Source: CAYNST01 sp964546435 (GTDB lineage: Bacteria > Pseudomonadota > Gammaproteobacteria > Pseudomonadales > Cellvibrionaceae). From it: a DNA stretch of 64,000 nt. Made by a program: the position numbers and the translations under genes. The notes beneath the pieces were generated by a model, which had not been told where the DNA came from, made no database searches, and saw only the letters and a program-made list of their open reading frames with translations. Numbering within the stretch: the stretch's first letter is position 1; every line of letters starts with the position of its first letter. Below are positions 39,894 through 48,713 of the stretch, in pieces. The stretch lies in contig CAZJKJ010000010.1 in NCBI GenBank assembly GCA_964546435.1, forward strand, positions 1 to 64,000, written 5' to 3'.

Positions 39894-41036
39894 TTAAAGC
39901 GTGATTTTCTTCAGATCTGCCATCGAGACATCAGAGTCGAGCTGTCCGATCAGGTAGGAGATACCCTCATTTTCCTGGTTGGCATTTTGCACCTCATCGG
40001 ATTCAAGATAATGCTTCATCCAGGGAAGCGGATCACTTTTTATGTTAAACTGAGGCTCGAACCCGAGCGCCGCCAGGCGCTGATCGGCGAGAAACTCGGT
40101 GTAGCTGTGCAGAATCTGGGTGTTAAGACCAATCATTGAGCCGTCTTTGAACAGGTACTCGGCCCACTGCTTTTCCTGATCGACCACATCAAGAAAGATC
40201 TGCAGGCCCTGCGCTCGAAGCCTTTTAGAGATCTCGGCCATCTGCGGATCGTCTTTACTGTGATGCCACAGATTAAGGATGTGCTGGGTGCCGCTTAAGT
40301 GCAGGTTCTCATCTCGTGCGATCAGCTGAATGATGTTGGCATTACCGATCAGAAGATCCCGCTCGGCAAAGGCGAACGAGCAGGCAAAGGAGACGTAGAA
40401 CCGAATCGCCTCAAGTGCATTGATCGAGCACATGGATAAATACAGCCGCTCTTTAAGCAGTGATTCGCTGACCTCGAACGCAGCGCCATCGACGCTATAG
40501 ACGCCGGGGCCTGCGGTTTGCAGGAACTGATTGGTAAGGATCACCGCATCAAAATACTGGGCAATGCTTGCTGCGCGCTTAAGGATCGCGGGGTTAATGA
40601 CGATATCATCGAATACCGGCCCGGGGCTTGAGAACAAATTGCGCAGTATGTGCGTGTAGGAGCGAGAGTGTATGGTCTCGGCAAACGCCCAGGTCTCGAT
40701 CCAGGTCTCAAGCTCGGGCAGTGACACAAGGGGCAAAAACACTGCGTTCACCGAGCGCGCGGCCATCGAATCGATCATGGTCTGGTATTTTAGATTCGAT
40801 ATGAAGATATGCCGCTCTGCGGCATTGAGCTTTTGCCAGTCGCGGGCATCCTTCGAGACATCCACCTCTTCGGGCCGCCAGAAAAACGACAGCTGCTTTT
40901 CGATGAGTTTCTCAAAGATGGGGTGGCGCTGCTGGTCGTAGCGCGCAACGTTCACGCCATTGCCTAGAAACATCGGTTCGAGCAGCGCGTTGTTCGGCAC
41001 TGCGTTAAAAGTGGTGTAGCGCTTGTTAGAGCTCAT
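39894..41036 (-). CDS. nrdB: Ribonucleotide reductase small subunit NrdB
   Basis: A 380-residue class Ia radical-generating subunit, close to the length of E. coli NrdB. Visible family segments include FFWRPEEVDVSKDARDW with an iron-ligand Asp, ETWAFAETIHSRSYTHI with Glu and His ligands, and IARDENLHLSGTQHIL with the second Glu and His. The C-terminal tail, needed to bind the large subunit, reads SDVSMADLKKITL. The ATG at 41036 is preferred; a TTG at 41051 would add five residues. nrdA lies upstream on the same strand with its own promoter-like block between. Confidence 0.93.
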   Translation of the reverse strand: MSSNKRYTTFNAVPNNALLEPMFLGNGVNVARYDQQRHPIFEKLIEKQLSFFWRPEEVDVSKDARDWQKLNAAERHIFISNLKYQTMIDSMAARSVNAVFLPLVSLPELETWIETWAFAETIHSRSYTHILRNLFSSPGPVFDDIVINPAILKRAASIAQYFDAVILTNQFLQTAGPGVYSVDGAAFEVSESLLKERLYLSMCSINALEAIRFYVSFACSFAFAERDLLIGNANIIQLIARDENLHLSGTQHILNLWHHSKDDPQMAEISKRLRAQGLQIFLDVVDQEKQWAEYLFKDGSMIGLNTQILHSYTEFLADQRLAALGFEPQFNIKSDPLPWMKHYLESDEVQNANQENEGISYLIGQLDSDVSMADLKKITL

Positions 41037-41100
41037 TGAGTGATCCGTCAAAAGTAAGATTCTAAATATCTATTCATCGCCTGCCAGGCAGGCACACTTC

Positions 41101-41138
41101 ACAATATTATAACATATAATAAATGATATGACATATTG
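41101..41138 (-). promoter_or_regulatory. Promoter-like AT-rich island for nrdB
   Basis: ACAATATTATAACATATAAT followed by AAATGATATGACATAT lies in the 170-base gap between nrdA and nrdB, about 65 bases before the nrdB start. Confidence 0.5.
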
Positions 41139-41205
41139 CGGCTGCCAATTTTGGTTAAGCCGAAGGCGGCTTTCACCGCCTTGTACGGGTTTGGGCTTCG
41201 CGCAC

Positions 41206-43590
41206 TTAAATTGTGCAGCTGTCGCACGCCTCGCTATCGTCTGCGAATAACTCAGTCGAGGCGGGGGGCTCGGTGAGCGCCGGCTCTTTGGGGTCTACCT
41301 CGACCGCTCTGCCTGCCTCATCCTTGGTGTTCTGGTAGTACAGCGTCTTAACTCCATAGCTGTAGGCCTTCAGCAGATCGGCCAGCAGCAATGTCATCGG
41401 AAGCTTGCCCTCCTTGTAGCGTGATGGCACGTAGTAGGTGTTGGCAGAGATCGACTGATCAACGAACTTCTGCATCACGCCGACCAGCTTTAAGGCGCCA
41501 TCGTTATCGGGCAGATCCCAGAGCAATTCGTACTGCTCGCGAAGGCGCTCGATCTCAGGCACCACCTGCTTGATCACGCCGTCCTTGGATTTTTTCACGC
41601 TGACCAGCCCACGCGGCGGCTCAATCCCATTTGTGGCATTGCTGATCTGGGAGGAGGTCTCAGAAGGCATGAGCGCGGTAAGGGTGCTGTTTCGCAATCC
41701 ATGCTTTAAGATCGAGGCGCGCAGCGATTCCCAGTCAAGCAGTAACTCCTGGGTGCAGTAGGAGTCGACGGTGCGCTTGTAGGTATCGATCGGCAGGATC
41801 CCGCGGCTATATTTGGTCTCATGGAATTTCGGGCACGCACCGCGCTCGATCGCCAGCCGGTTGGAGGCCTTTAGTAAGTAGAACTGCAGGGCCTCAAAGG
41901 TGCGGTGAGTCAGATTGATCGCCGAGCCGTCAGAGTATCGAGCGCCGTTTTTCGCAAGATAGTAGGCGAAGTTGATCACCCCCACACCAAGCGGTCGTCG
42001 ATCCATTGTGGCGAGCCTTGCCGCAGGCACGGGGTAGTCCTGGTAATCGAGCAGGGCATCCAGGGCCCGCACCACAAGATCGCAACTGTCTTCAAGATCC
42101 TCTAATTTCTCAATCGTGCCGAGATTGATCGCACTAAGCGTGCACAGGGCAATCTCGCCTTTCTCATCGAGAAGGTGCTCAAGGGGCTTGGTCGGAAGCG
42201 TGATCTCTACACAAAGGTTCGACATCCGCACCGGGGCAACCTGCTCAACAAATGAGCTGTGGGTGTTGGCATGATCGACGTTCATCACGTAGATCCGATT
42301 AGTGCCTGCGCGCTCACCCATGAACAGGGAGAAAAGCCCAAGAGCCTTAACCCGCTTCTTACGGATCGAAGGATCGTTCTCGTATTTAACATACAGGCTC
42401 TCGAAGCGCTTTTGGTCCTCGAAGAACGCATCATGCAGACCGGGGACATCCGATGGGGAAAACAGCGTAATGTAGTCCTCATTCTGCAGGCGCTCATACA
42501 TCAGGCGGTTTAGCTGCACGCCGTAGTCGAGGTGTCGGATCCGGTTCTCCTCCACGCCGCGGTTGTTCTTCAGAACGAGCAGCGACTCGGACTCCAGATG
42601 CCAGATTGGGTAGTACACTGTGGCCGCGCCTCCGCGAACCCCGCCCTGCGAGCAGCTCTTGATGGCGGTCTGAAAGTGTCGCCAAAAAGGAATCACGCCG
42701 GTATGGGTTTTCTCACCGCCACTGACCTCTGAGCCGAGCGCCCGAATGCGCCCACCACCAAGGCCCACACCTGCGCGCTGGCTAACGTACTTCACGGCCG
42801 CACCGGCCGAGGCTATGATCGAATCAAGACTGTCACCCGCCTCGATGAGCACACACGAGCTGAACTGGCGCGAGGGCGTTCGAACACCCGACATGATGGG
42901 GGTTGGCTTGGAGATTCGAAACAGGCTGACGCTATTGTAGTAGCGCTTGACGTAGCCCATGCGCGTGTCCTTAGGGTAGCGCGAGAACAGGCACGCGGCG
43001 GCCATCATGAACAGAAACTGAGCACTTTCGTAGATCTCGCCGGTGACCCGGTTCTGGAGCAGGTACTTGCCCTTGAGCTGTGCGATCGCGGCATAGGAGA
43101 AATTCATGTCGCGAGAATGATCAATAAAATCATTCATCTTCTCGAGCTCTTCAGTGCTGTAGTCCTCAAGAATCTGATTGTCATACTTGCCCATTGCCAC
43201 CAGGGAGCGAACATGATCAAGCAGGTGCGGGGGCTGGAAGCGACCGAACGCACGCTTGCGCAGATGGAACACTGCCAGGCGCGCTGCGAGGTACTGATAA
43301 TCCGGGGTCTCGGCGCTGATTAATTCTGCGGCGGAGTTCACGATAGTTTCGTGAATATCAGCGGTGCGGATGCCGCTGAAGAACTGCAGGTGCGCACGAA
43401 TCTCAACCTCTGAGACCGATACATTAGCAAGACCCTCGGCCGCCCAGGTGATGACTCTGTGGATCTTCTCAAGATCGAGCGGCTCAAGGCGACCATCGCG
43501 CTTTTGAACCATGATTTGCTTTTCGGCCGCGGCGCTCGACGCGCGATCAGGCCCCTCAGGGCCCTGAATGAAACTGTGATTGTCGGACAT
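41206..43590 (-). CDS. nrdA: Ribonucleotide reductase large subunit NrdA
   Basis: A 794-residue class Ia catalytic subunit that reduces ribonucleoside diphosphates. The N-terminal ATP-cone lies at about 15-100 (IMVQKRDGRLEPLDLEKIHR). The barrel shows SSCVLIEAGDSLDSI with a redox Cys, ARLATMDRRPLGVGVINFA, ALMPSETSSQISNATNGIEP, and radical-transfer tyrosines near the end (TLYYQNTKDE). The C-terminus ends EACDSCTI, the swinging CxxC pair that is re-reduced by a glutaredoxin; one is encoded at 60859-61101. AGGTAC sits just before the ATG; the ATP-cone suggests dATP feedback regulation. Confidence 0.95.
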   Translation of the reverse strand: MSDNHSFIQGPEGPDRASSAAAEKQIMVQKRDGRLEPLDLEKIHRVITWAAEGLANVSVSEVEIRAHLQFFSGIRTADIHETIVNSAAELISAETPDYQYLAARLAVFHLRKRAFGRFQPPHLLDHVRSLVAMGKYDNQILEDYSTEELEKMNDFIDHSRDMNFSYAAIAQLKGKYLLQNRVTGEIYESAQFLFMMAAACLFSRYPKDTRMGYVKRYYNSVSLFRISKPTPIMSGVRTPSRQFSSCVLIEAGDSLDSIIASAGAAVKYVSQRAGVGLGGGRIRALGSEVSGGEKTHTGVIPFWRHFQTAIKSCSQGGVRGGAATVYYPIWHLESESLLVLKNNRGVEENRIRHLDYGVQLNRLMYERLQNEDYITLFSPSDVPGLHDAFFEDQKRFESLYVKYENDPSIRKKRVKALGLFSLFMGERAGTNRIYVMNVDHANTHSSFVEQVAPVRMSNLCVEITLPTKPLEHLLDEKGEIALCTLSAINLGTIEKLEDLEDSCDLVVRALDALLDYQDYPVPAARLATMDRRPLGVGVINFAYYLAKNGARYSDGSAINLTHRTFEALQFYLLKASNRLAIERGACPKFHETKYSRGILPIDTYKRTVDSYCTQELLLDWESLRASILKHGLRNSTLTALMPSETSSQISNATNGIEPPRGLVSVKKSKDGVIKQVVPEIERLREQYELLWDLPDNDGALKLVGVMQKFVDQSISANTYYVPSRYKEGKLPMTLLLADLLKAYSYGVKTLYYQNTKDEAGRAVEVDPKEPALTEPPASTELFADDSEACDSCTI

Positions 43591-43635
43591 GTACCTACCC
43601 TTAGTATGCTCAAGGCTCACGAGACTGACGCGAGC

Positions 43636-43670
43636 TCTATTATACATATAATATAACGTATAATATAAAA
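43636..43670 (-). promoter_or_regulatory. Promoter-like AT-rich island for nrdA
   Basis: ATTATACATATAATATAACG followed by TATAATATAAAAG lies about 45 bases upstream of the nrdA start and contains two TATAAT-like cores. Confidence 0.55.
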
Positions 43671-43777
43671 GACGGCAACAGGGCGGTTTCAACGTGGTGT
43701 ATTTAGGCGGGGAAATCCTTCCGGATATGCGCAGGTGGTGGCTTCTTTAGGGTGGGGGCTCGCGTCGCCCCGGGGTG

Positions 43778-43894
43778 CTACTTTCTCAGGAATTCGGACA
43801 GGTTCGCGCCTGGAGGCGGGCGGCAGCCCGAGCTTAAGGCAGATCGCCGCCGGATCTGTTCGATGATCTGCGCCGAGGTTAAGCCCGGGTGCCT
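43778..43894 (-). pseudogene. Possible remnant of a small gene
   Basis: A 38-codon open stretch without a start reads GLTSAQIIEQIRRRSALSSG and ends ANLSEFLRK. The amphipathic AQIIEQIR pattern resembles the C-terminal part of small antitoxin-like proteins. It lies in the 377-base gap between nrdA and 43968-44504, where I see no intact gene. Confidence 0.25.
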
Positions 43895-43967
43895 TCAGTG
43901 AAAAGAGGCGGGATGCGGACCCAGCTCTTTCTCAAGCGCAAGGCCGCTTCGCGCTATGCTTTTTGCC

Positions 43968-44504
43968 TTATTTGCTGCCCACCTTCGCCTCAGCCACTTT
44001 TTGCAAAAATGGCTCAAATTTTGGGCCAACCGTCGCCTGAGTGCTGGTTCCAAATGAAGACACCGTATATGTGTCGATCGCACTTACCTTCATTTTAACC
44101 AGCTTTCCGCTGGCGATTTTCTTGAAGTCGCTCAGCGAAATCGATAGCCGCCTGGTCGATCTGCCGCCATAGTCATCGCGCTTCATGTCTGTGAACTGGC
44201 TTACCGCTTTCGCGGTATCGATGATTTCGCCATCGACATTAAATGCCACCGATTGCACCGAGGTGATCCCGGGTGACCCGATGGTTAAATAAACCGTATC
44301 GGGATGCGATTCAGCCCACTCGAACCCCATCGTGTGGGACACTTCACCCATTTTTGACGCGGCGCTAATCGGGGGCTGCTCAATGATCACAGCTCCGTCA
44401 AAGGGATCAATTTTCGATGAAACCGATGGTGTAAGTGCGCTATTGAGCGCCGCCCCACACCCGAGAAGTAAAGTGGTCATGCACACAGCCAGCAGAATTT
44501 TCAT
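43968..44504 (-). CDS. Lipoprotein, 178 residues
   Basis: The ATG at 44504 has GAGG six bases upstream and gives MKILLAVCMTTLLLGC, a clear lipobox with Cys16. The mature part is beta-rich (TVYLTIGSPGITSVQSVAFN, RRLSISLSDFKKIASGKLV) and polar, without further cysteines. No family is recognised. Codon use looks slightly less GC-rich than neighbouring genes. No strong AT-rich island is visible upstream. Confidence 0.65.
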   Translation of the reverse strand: MKILLAVCMTTLLLGCGAALNSALTPSVSSKIDPFDGAVIIEQPPISAASKMGEVSHTMGFEWAESHPDTVYLTIGSPGITSVQSVAFNVDGEIIDTAKAVSQFTDMKRDDYGGRSTRRLSISLSDFKKIASGKLVKMKVSAIDTYTVSSFGTSTQATVGPKFEPFLQKVAEAKVGSK

Positions 44505-45022
44505 TATATTCCTCATGTAAGTATCGGTTGGAGGCCGCAGCGCTCTTAGTGCCGCAGTACGTGGATCATAGCTGGTGAGGGCCAATGTGCAAAGAAGCTT
44601 ACAGCGCCCCGATCAGGCAGCACATAGCGTCGCCGATGCACGCCCTGCGCCGCCATGGGCTCTAGGCCCGCTTTGCTGTTGTGGGGCCGTATATACAGCC
44701 ATATAGGCGCCGTGACGTGACAGTCATTCGCGACCTTTTAATCGCGCAAACGCAGCATTTGTATTTTTGCGAGCCGACTCTGGCGCTCACACCCGCAGTG
44801 CAATCTTAAATGAGGGTAAAAACGAAGATGGGGCGGTTGAGTGTTTTGACGCGCCGGTGGCGTTTTTTGTGAATCGCCCGGTATCGATGAAGAAAGCCCT
44901 GTTCACGGATAATTTAAGCGGCTGGAATATGGCGCCGCGCCCACCCCTGGCAAACCCTATCGAGTGCAAGTGACTGCCGGGCGGCAGTGAGGGTTCATCT
45001 CTCTGCGTCCATAGGGCGCCCT
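44505..45022. other. Gap of about 520 bases without an intact gene
   Basis: An open stretch on the plus strand from about 44713 to 44973 is protein-like (GKNEDGAVECFDAPVAFFVN, then SMKKALFTDNLSGWNMAPR) but has no acceptable start, so it may be a gene remnant. A frame on the opposite strand covers the same bases. A short AT-rich block with GTATATACAGCCATATAGG lies at 44689-44707. Confidence 0.35.
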
Positions 45023-46063
45023 TTAGCGGCGCCTGATCGGGATAATCTGCTGAGAGCTAAGCACCGCAACATGCAGCACGCGCGCCTCATTATAAAAGCC
45101 AATGCTGTCAAAGCCCTTATCGATGAGCCAGTTCCTTAGCATCTGGGCGCGCCTGGGTCGGGCGGCCGTATCGGCAAAGGCTCTTTTATCTGCCTTGAAC
45201 ACATGAAGCGGCAGCCCCTCGATGGCGGCCTCCACCGACCACTCGCTCATCTGCGCGATCATAAGCGTGCTGCTTGCGCGCAGCATCGCCGTATCCCAGT
45301 TCCCATCAAGTTTTGCACGCACGGCACGATTTGCCGGAGGCTCAAGCAAGTTGCCGGTCGCCGAGAAGTAGAACCCGAGCGAGGAATCCGGCGTATCCGG
45401 ATCGAAGCGGCGCCGACGCGCCTTAAACTCATAGGCAAGCCCATTGGTGTTGCACAGAACCAGCTGCGGGATCTTGGTGCGCCGAGCGCGCTTTATCAGC
45501 GTATTTCGGGCCGAGTGCTCAAACTCGATGAGCTCCCCAAGCTCAATAAGCTCAAGCATCCGCGCCCGCACACGGGCCCGCCCGATCTTACCCGCCCCGA
45601 TGACATAGCCCCCAATGGTTCTGGCAACCATCTCCATCGCGCAGGCTCCGCTCGCACCGATAGCGGCGTGAATGCGCGCATCGAGCACGGCGAGGGTCCG
45701 ATCGGTGCGCTTTGCCCGGGCTCGATGCCGATGGGGCCTCTCGCCCGAGAGCACGACTGGGGCAGGGCGCAGGGCATCACCGACCGCCGGGCCTGAGGCG
45801 TTTGATGGCGCTCTGCCTGGCGGGGGCAGCCCAATGTACCGGTAACCGGTTCTGCCACCTTCGGTTGCGATCTCGATGAAGGGGCTGCTTCGCTGGGAGG
45901 CATGATTTAGGGCGCGATTGACTTTAAAGATAGGAAGATCGAGCGCCTCAGAGAGCTCCTTTGCCGTTGCGACACTGACCCGAGAGCCAAGAAGATCATA
46001 AAGGGTCTCGTAAATCTGGACTACAACGCGCTCGGTGTCCATCTGGTCATTGACGATCGGCAT
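45023..46063 (-). CDS. Winged-helix / ADP-ribosyltransferase-like fusion
   Basis: A 346-residue protein. Residues 12-80 look like a winged-helix DNA-binding domain (VATAKELSEALDLPIFKVNR) and residues about 120-190 like a second (GACAMEMVARTIGGYVIGAG, then RVRARMLELIELGELIEF). The C-terminal 145 residues follow the PolyVal ADP-ribosyltransferase pattern: FDPDTPDSSLGFYFSATGN, then WLIDKGFDSIGFYNEARVL and HVAVLSSQQIIPI. The LGFYFS stretch is shared with 47421-48383. The usual first His is not obvious, so activity is uncertain. GGAG precedes the ATG. A DNA-directed or promoter-bound ART is a possible reading. Confidence 0.55.
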   Translation of the reverse strand: MPIVNDQMDTERVVVQIYETLYDLLGSRVSVATAKELSEALDLPIFKVNRALNHASQRSSPFIEIATEGGRTGYRYIGLPPPGRAPSNASGPAVGDALRPAPVVLSGERPHRHRARAKRTDRTLAVLDARIHAAIGASGACAMEMVARTIGGYVIGAGKIGRARVRARMLELIELGELIEFEHSARNTLIKRARRTKIPQLVLCNTNGLAYEFKARRRRFDPDTPDSSLGFYFSATGNLLEPPANRAVRAKLDGNWDTAMLRASSTLMIAQMSEWSVEAAIEGLPLHVFKADKRAFADTAARPRRAQMLRNWLIDKGFDSIGFYNEARVLHVAVLSSQQIIPIRRR

Positions 46064-46129
46064 TGTGGCATCTCCGGTAAAGCCCGATGTGGGCAATTGG
46101 CAGCGCGGCTTGAGCGATGCATTGTATGA

Positions 46130-46150
46130 CCATTAATATAGTAAAAACAA
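46130..46150 (-). promoter_or_regulatory. Promoter-like AT-rich island
   Basis: ACCATTAATATAGTAAAAAC lies about 70 bases upstream of the winged-helix/ART-like gene. A frame on the plus strand at 46193-46417 follows a further AT-rich stretch but lacks a Shine-Dalgarno and is not called. Confidence 0.35.
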
Positions 46151-46431
46151 CCGAGTTTGCCAAAATAGGTGAGAAAATAATCAGTAATTATTATGGCTCG
46201 CTGCGCACAAAATCGCTTTGATGCAGCATTCCAGGAGCGAGATGCATCCAATCAAGCGGAATTTAAAGCCAGCACCACTGGCGCCTTACGCTGCACGGCC
46301 GCCCGCCAGGTGCCGGCACGAGAAGAGATCTGCCGATACCACATATCGGCCCGCCTAGCGCCTGGGCATCCTCATAGAGGAGCTTTGGGCTATATGGGCT
46401 ATACTTCAGGCGATTGAATCCGGAGGCAGTT

Positions 46432-46650
46432 ATGCCGCAGTTTACTCCCCGAGAGCGCTTAAGAATCGCGATGCACTGTGACTTTTGTCTGACGGTTCGC
46501 GCCTTTTTTACCGGGTTGTTCAGGGTGCTCTTCAGCTGGGGCGGCTTTTGGATCTCAATGTACGTGCTGTTCTTTATGACGCCGTTCTCATTCTGGTTTT
46601 TTGACAAACTCAGTTTTTGGTTCTTTTTTGGGGTATGGCCTGCCGCTTAG
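46432..46650 (+). CDS. Small aromatic-rich membrane protein, 72 residues
   Basis: GGAGG six bases before the ATG at 46432 is a strong ribosome binding site. After a basic N-terminus (MPQFTPRERLRIAMHCDFC) the protein is hydrophobic and unusually rich in Phe and Trp (LFRVLFSWGGFWISMYVLFF, FSFWFFDKLSFWFFFGVW), giving two membrane helices. Function unknown. Confidence 0.6.
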   Translation: MPQFTPRERLRIAMHCDFCLTVRAFFTGLFRVLFSWGGFWISMYVLFFMTPFSFWFFDKLSFWFFFGVWPAA

Positions 46651-46896
46651 GGCTCTGCAGGGCAAGCACCGGCAAGTCCATCCCGATCATCCTGATCCAT
46701 TGGGTGCTTTAGTCGCCCGGGCATGACAGCCCGCACTATCATCCGCACCGCCGCATGATTTTATCTGGAGCGCAATCCCCACCCCCATCACCACTTATCG
46801 GGGCGTGTCCGCGCGGATGATGCTGAGTTATTTAATGAGCCAGAGCGCACCGCCTGAGAGGGCCGGCGAAGCCCGCCCCTAAAGAGGATCACCGGA
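46651..46896. other. Gap with no gene seen
   Basis: No start with a ribosome binding site, no tRNA-like fold, no clear terminator and no AT-rich promoter block could be found here. Together with the doubtful gene that follows it makes the longest poorly explained stretch of the window. Confidence 0.4.
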
Positions 46897-47211
46897 TCAA
46901 AAATAACCTGCGCGGCAGCGCCAACGGCATGCGCGGTTCGGACAATAACGGTAAGCGCCGCCGAAAGATAACCGATCAAGCACCGTGCATTCACGTAAAC
47001 CACAAAGCGGCCAGAAATAACCCGGATCAAACCACACCTTAACGGTGGCCTTGGCCAGTTTGCCGGCTCTGGTGGCGATAAAACGCTGCGCTGATGACTG
47101 GCACTTCGTGCATCGCTCTACAGTGAGCCGCACCCGTCTTTGCCAAAGGCTCCGAATAGCGGTGCGATGTCTGCATCGGCACTTCTCATCGCTGAACGCA
47201 TAAATATACAT
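46897..47211 (-). CDS. Doubtful Cys-rich protein, 104 residues
   Basis: An open frame beginning at an ATG inside an AT-rich block (47202-47225). It contains KCRCRH, VERCTKCQSSAQRF and PLCGLREC, which could make a zinc ribbon, and codon choice in the middle is like the neighbours. There is no Shine-Dalgarno, and two other frames over the same bases are also open in parts, so a frameshifted remnant is equally possible. Confidence 0.3.
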   Translation of the reverse strand: MYIYAFSDEKCRCRHRTAIRSLWQRRVRLTVERCTKCQSSAQRFIATRAGKLAKATVKVWFDPGYFWPLCGLRECTVLDRLSFGGAYRYCPNRACRWRCRAGYF

Positions 47212-47385
47212 AATAATATATAAAAAGACAATTAGAGCGGCGCCCTCAGAAGCTGCCGGGTAAGCGGCTTTGTGCGCAGCGCCCCGTAGCAAGAAGGCGG
47301 ATAAATAAAGCTCCAGGCGACCTGCAGTGCTCGGCCTCGGCGAAGGCATTCATCTGGCAGGTGTATCTTGAGTGCGCTACCATGC

Positions 47386-47408
47386 ATATAATAAACGAAT
47401 AAATATAA
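47386..47408 (+). promoter_or_regulatory. Promoter-like AT-rich island
   Basis: ATATAATAAACGAATAAATA runs up to the AAGGAAG ribosome binding site of the ART gene at 47421. Confidence 0.5.
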
Positions 47409-47420
47409 GGAAGACATACA

Positions 47421-48383
47421 ATGGCGCGCTACCGGCAGGTGGCCTTTCATGGCGGCCGCAAGAATTTCGAAGCCTTTAACTCTGCGGCATTTAGATCGGG
47501 CGCAGATTTTCACAAATACGGCCTGGGCTTTTACTTCTCAACAGATCCAGATGTGGCGCAACAGTATCGCATGGACGATTGCGCTCTGAGGGATACTGAT
47601 GTCGTGTATATGTATGAGAGCGGGCACGCAGAGTCGATCACGATTGATGCATCGGATGAGCTCATGCACCAGGCGGCGCAGGCGCTGATGGAGCACGGCC
47701 TTGAGCAGGCAATCGAAATTGCCAGCGAGGCGGCAAATCAGCCGCTGGCGCGGGCGATATCGAGTCTTGAGCAGGCCAGCCACAGCTTAACAGAAGCTCG
47801 GGGCGTGGTGTACAAGGTGAGCATTCCGGCAGAGCACGAGCTTATGGACTGGAACTCTGAGATCAGCGAGGATCTGCTGATTAAAATCGCACACGCACTT
47901 ATCCCTCGCGAGAGGATTGAGCGCTCGCGGACCTGGCTTGAGCAGAACCTCTTGCAGCCCTGGCAGTGCAAGGACCCAAAGGCGTTATCTGATCGACTTA
48001 TCGTGCGCCCAAAGCGTGGATACCTTGATGAGCAAAAGCCAGATCTTTGCCCGGGAGCAAGCTGGAGCGAGTTCTATGAGATCCTTGGAAGCTATCACAT
48101 GGGCGCAGATGATGATTTCAGTGGCAGCTCGGTCTATGCCTATCTGACACACTGCGCCGCAAGCGAGCCTGAGGCGATTAAGATACTTATCAGCTGCGGC
48201 ACTCTGGGCTTTACGGCATCTGACTCACACCGCAGCGCGCTCAAGCACACCAAGGTGATCAGCATCTTTCGGGCAGATGACATTAAGGTACTCGAGAAGG
48301 GCTATGATGCACAAACGATCGAGCGGTGGCGCGATGAGCTCTGTGGCGCGAGGCGGCAGGCTGACAGCGAGTTTGGGCTCTGA
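47421..48383 (+). CDS. PolyVal-type ADP-ribosyltransferase, 320 residues
   Basis: The clearest ART-fold protein of the window. Near the N-terminus it has VAFHGGRKNFEAFN with His10, then KYGLGFYFSTDPDVAQQY. The middle has VVYKVSIPAEHELMDWNSE. The C-terminal part has GSSVYAYLTHCAASEPEA, then LGFTASDSHRSALKHTKVI and IFRADDIKVLEKG. This HG - GFYFS - vYkv - VIxxFxxxxIkvL order is that of ADP-ribosyltransferases in polyvalent proteins of phages and conjugative elements. A helical insertion of about 100 residues separates the halves. AAGGAAG precedes the ATG. Target unknown. Confidence 0.75.
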   Translation: MARYRQVAFHGGRKNFEAFNSAAFRSGADFHKYGLGFYFSTDPDVAQQYRMDDCALRDTDVVYMYESGHAESITIDASDELMHQAAQALMEHGLEQAIEIASEAANQPLARAISSLEQASHSLTEARGVVYKVSIPAEHELMDWNSEISEDLLIKIAHALIPRERIERSRTWLEQNLLQPWQCKDPKALSDRLIVRPKRGYLDEQKPDLCPGASWSEFYEILGSYHMGADDDFSGSSVYAYLTHCAASEPEAIKILISCGTLGFTASDSHRSALKHTKVISIFRADDIKVLEKGYDAQTIERWRDELCGARRQADSEFGL

Positions 48384-48713
48384 TCAATCCGGCCAGATCC
48401 TTGCGCGAGGCGCCGCCTTGCGCCGATGCGGCCACGCCCGCTCTCGGGCGCGCTCGCATTATTTGCCCTCTTTATAAATATTAAAAAAATAATACCCCCC
48501 CCTGCACAAGAAGGGTTAGGTCTATGCCGCAGATCGCTCCGCTGATCCTACTCTTAGCCACACCGCACAAACTCGAACTATACTCATGACGGCTCGATAC
48601 TCGGTGCCTGAATTAGGTGCTTTACAGTATCGATCTGATGTGCATTAAAAGGAGCTGGCAGCTATCTCACAGCAATGCTGAGAAGCCACTGCCAATGAGG
48701 AAATCCAATCGCG
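48384..48713 (+). other. 330-base leader region with C run
   Basis: The gap contains an AT-rich block (48472-48493), an uninterrupted run of eight C (48495-48502), and two short frames joined by an ATGA overlap. The first starts at 48524 after AGGTCT and reads MPQIAPLILLLATPHKLELY plus one residue. They could be leader peptides for the gene at 48714, but evidence is slight. Confidence 0.3.

Noticed and set aside
46193..46417. Plus-strand frame of 74 residues after an AT-rich stretch
   Set aside because: No Shine-Dalgarno before the ATG, low-complexity composition unlike the neighbours, and a partly open frame on the other strand.
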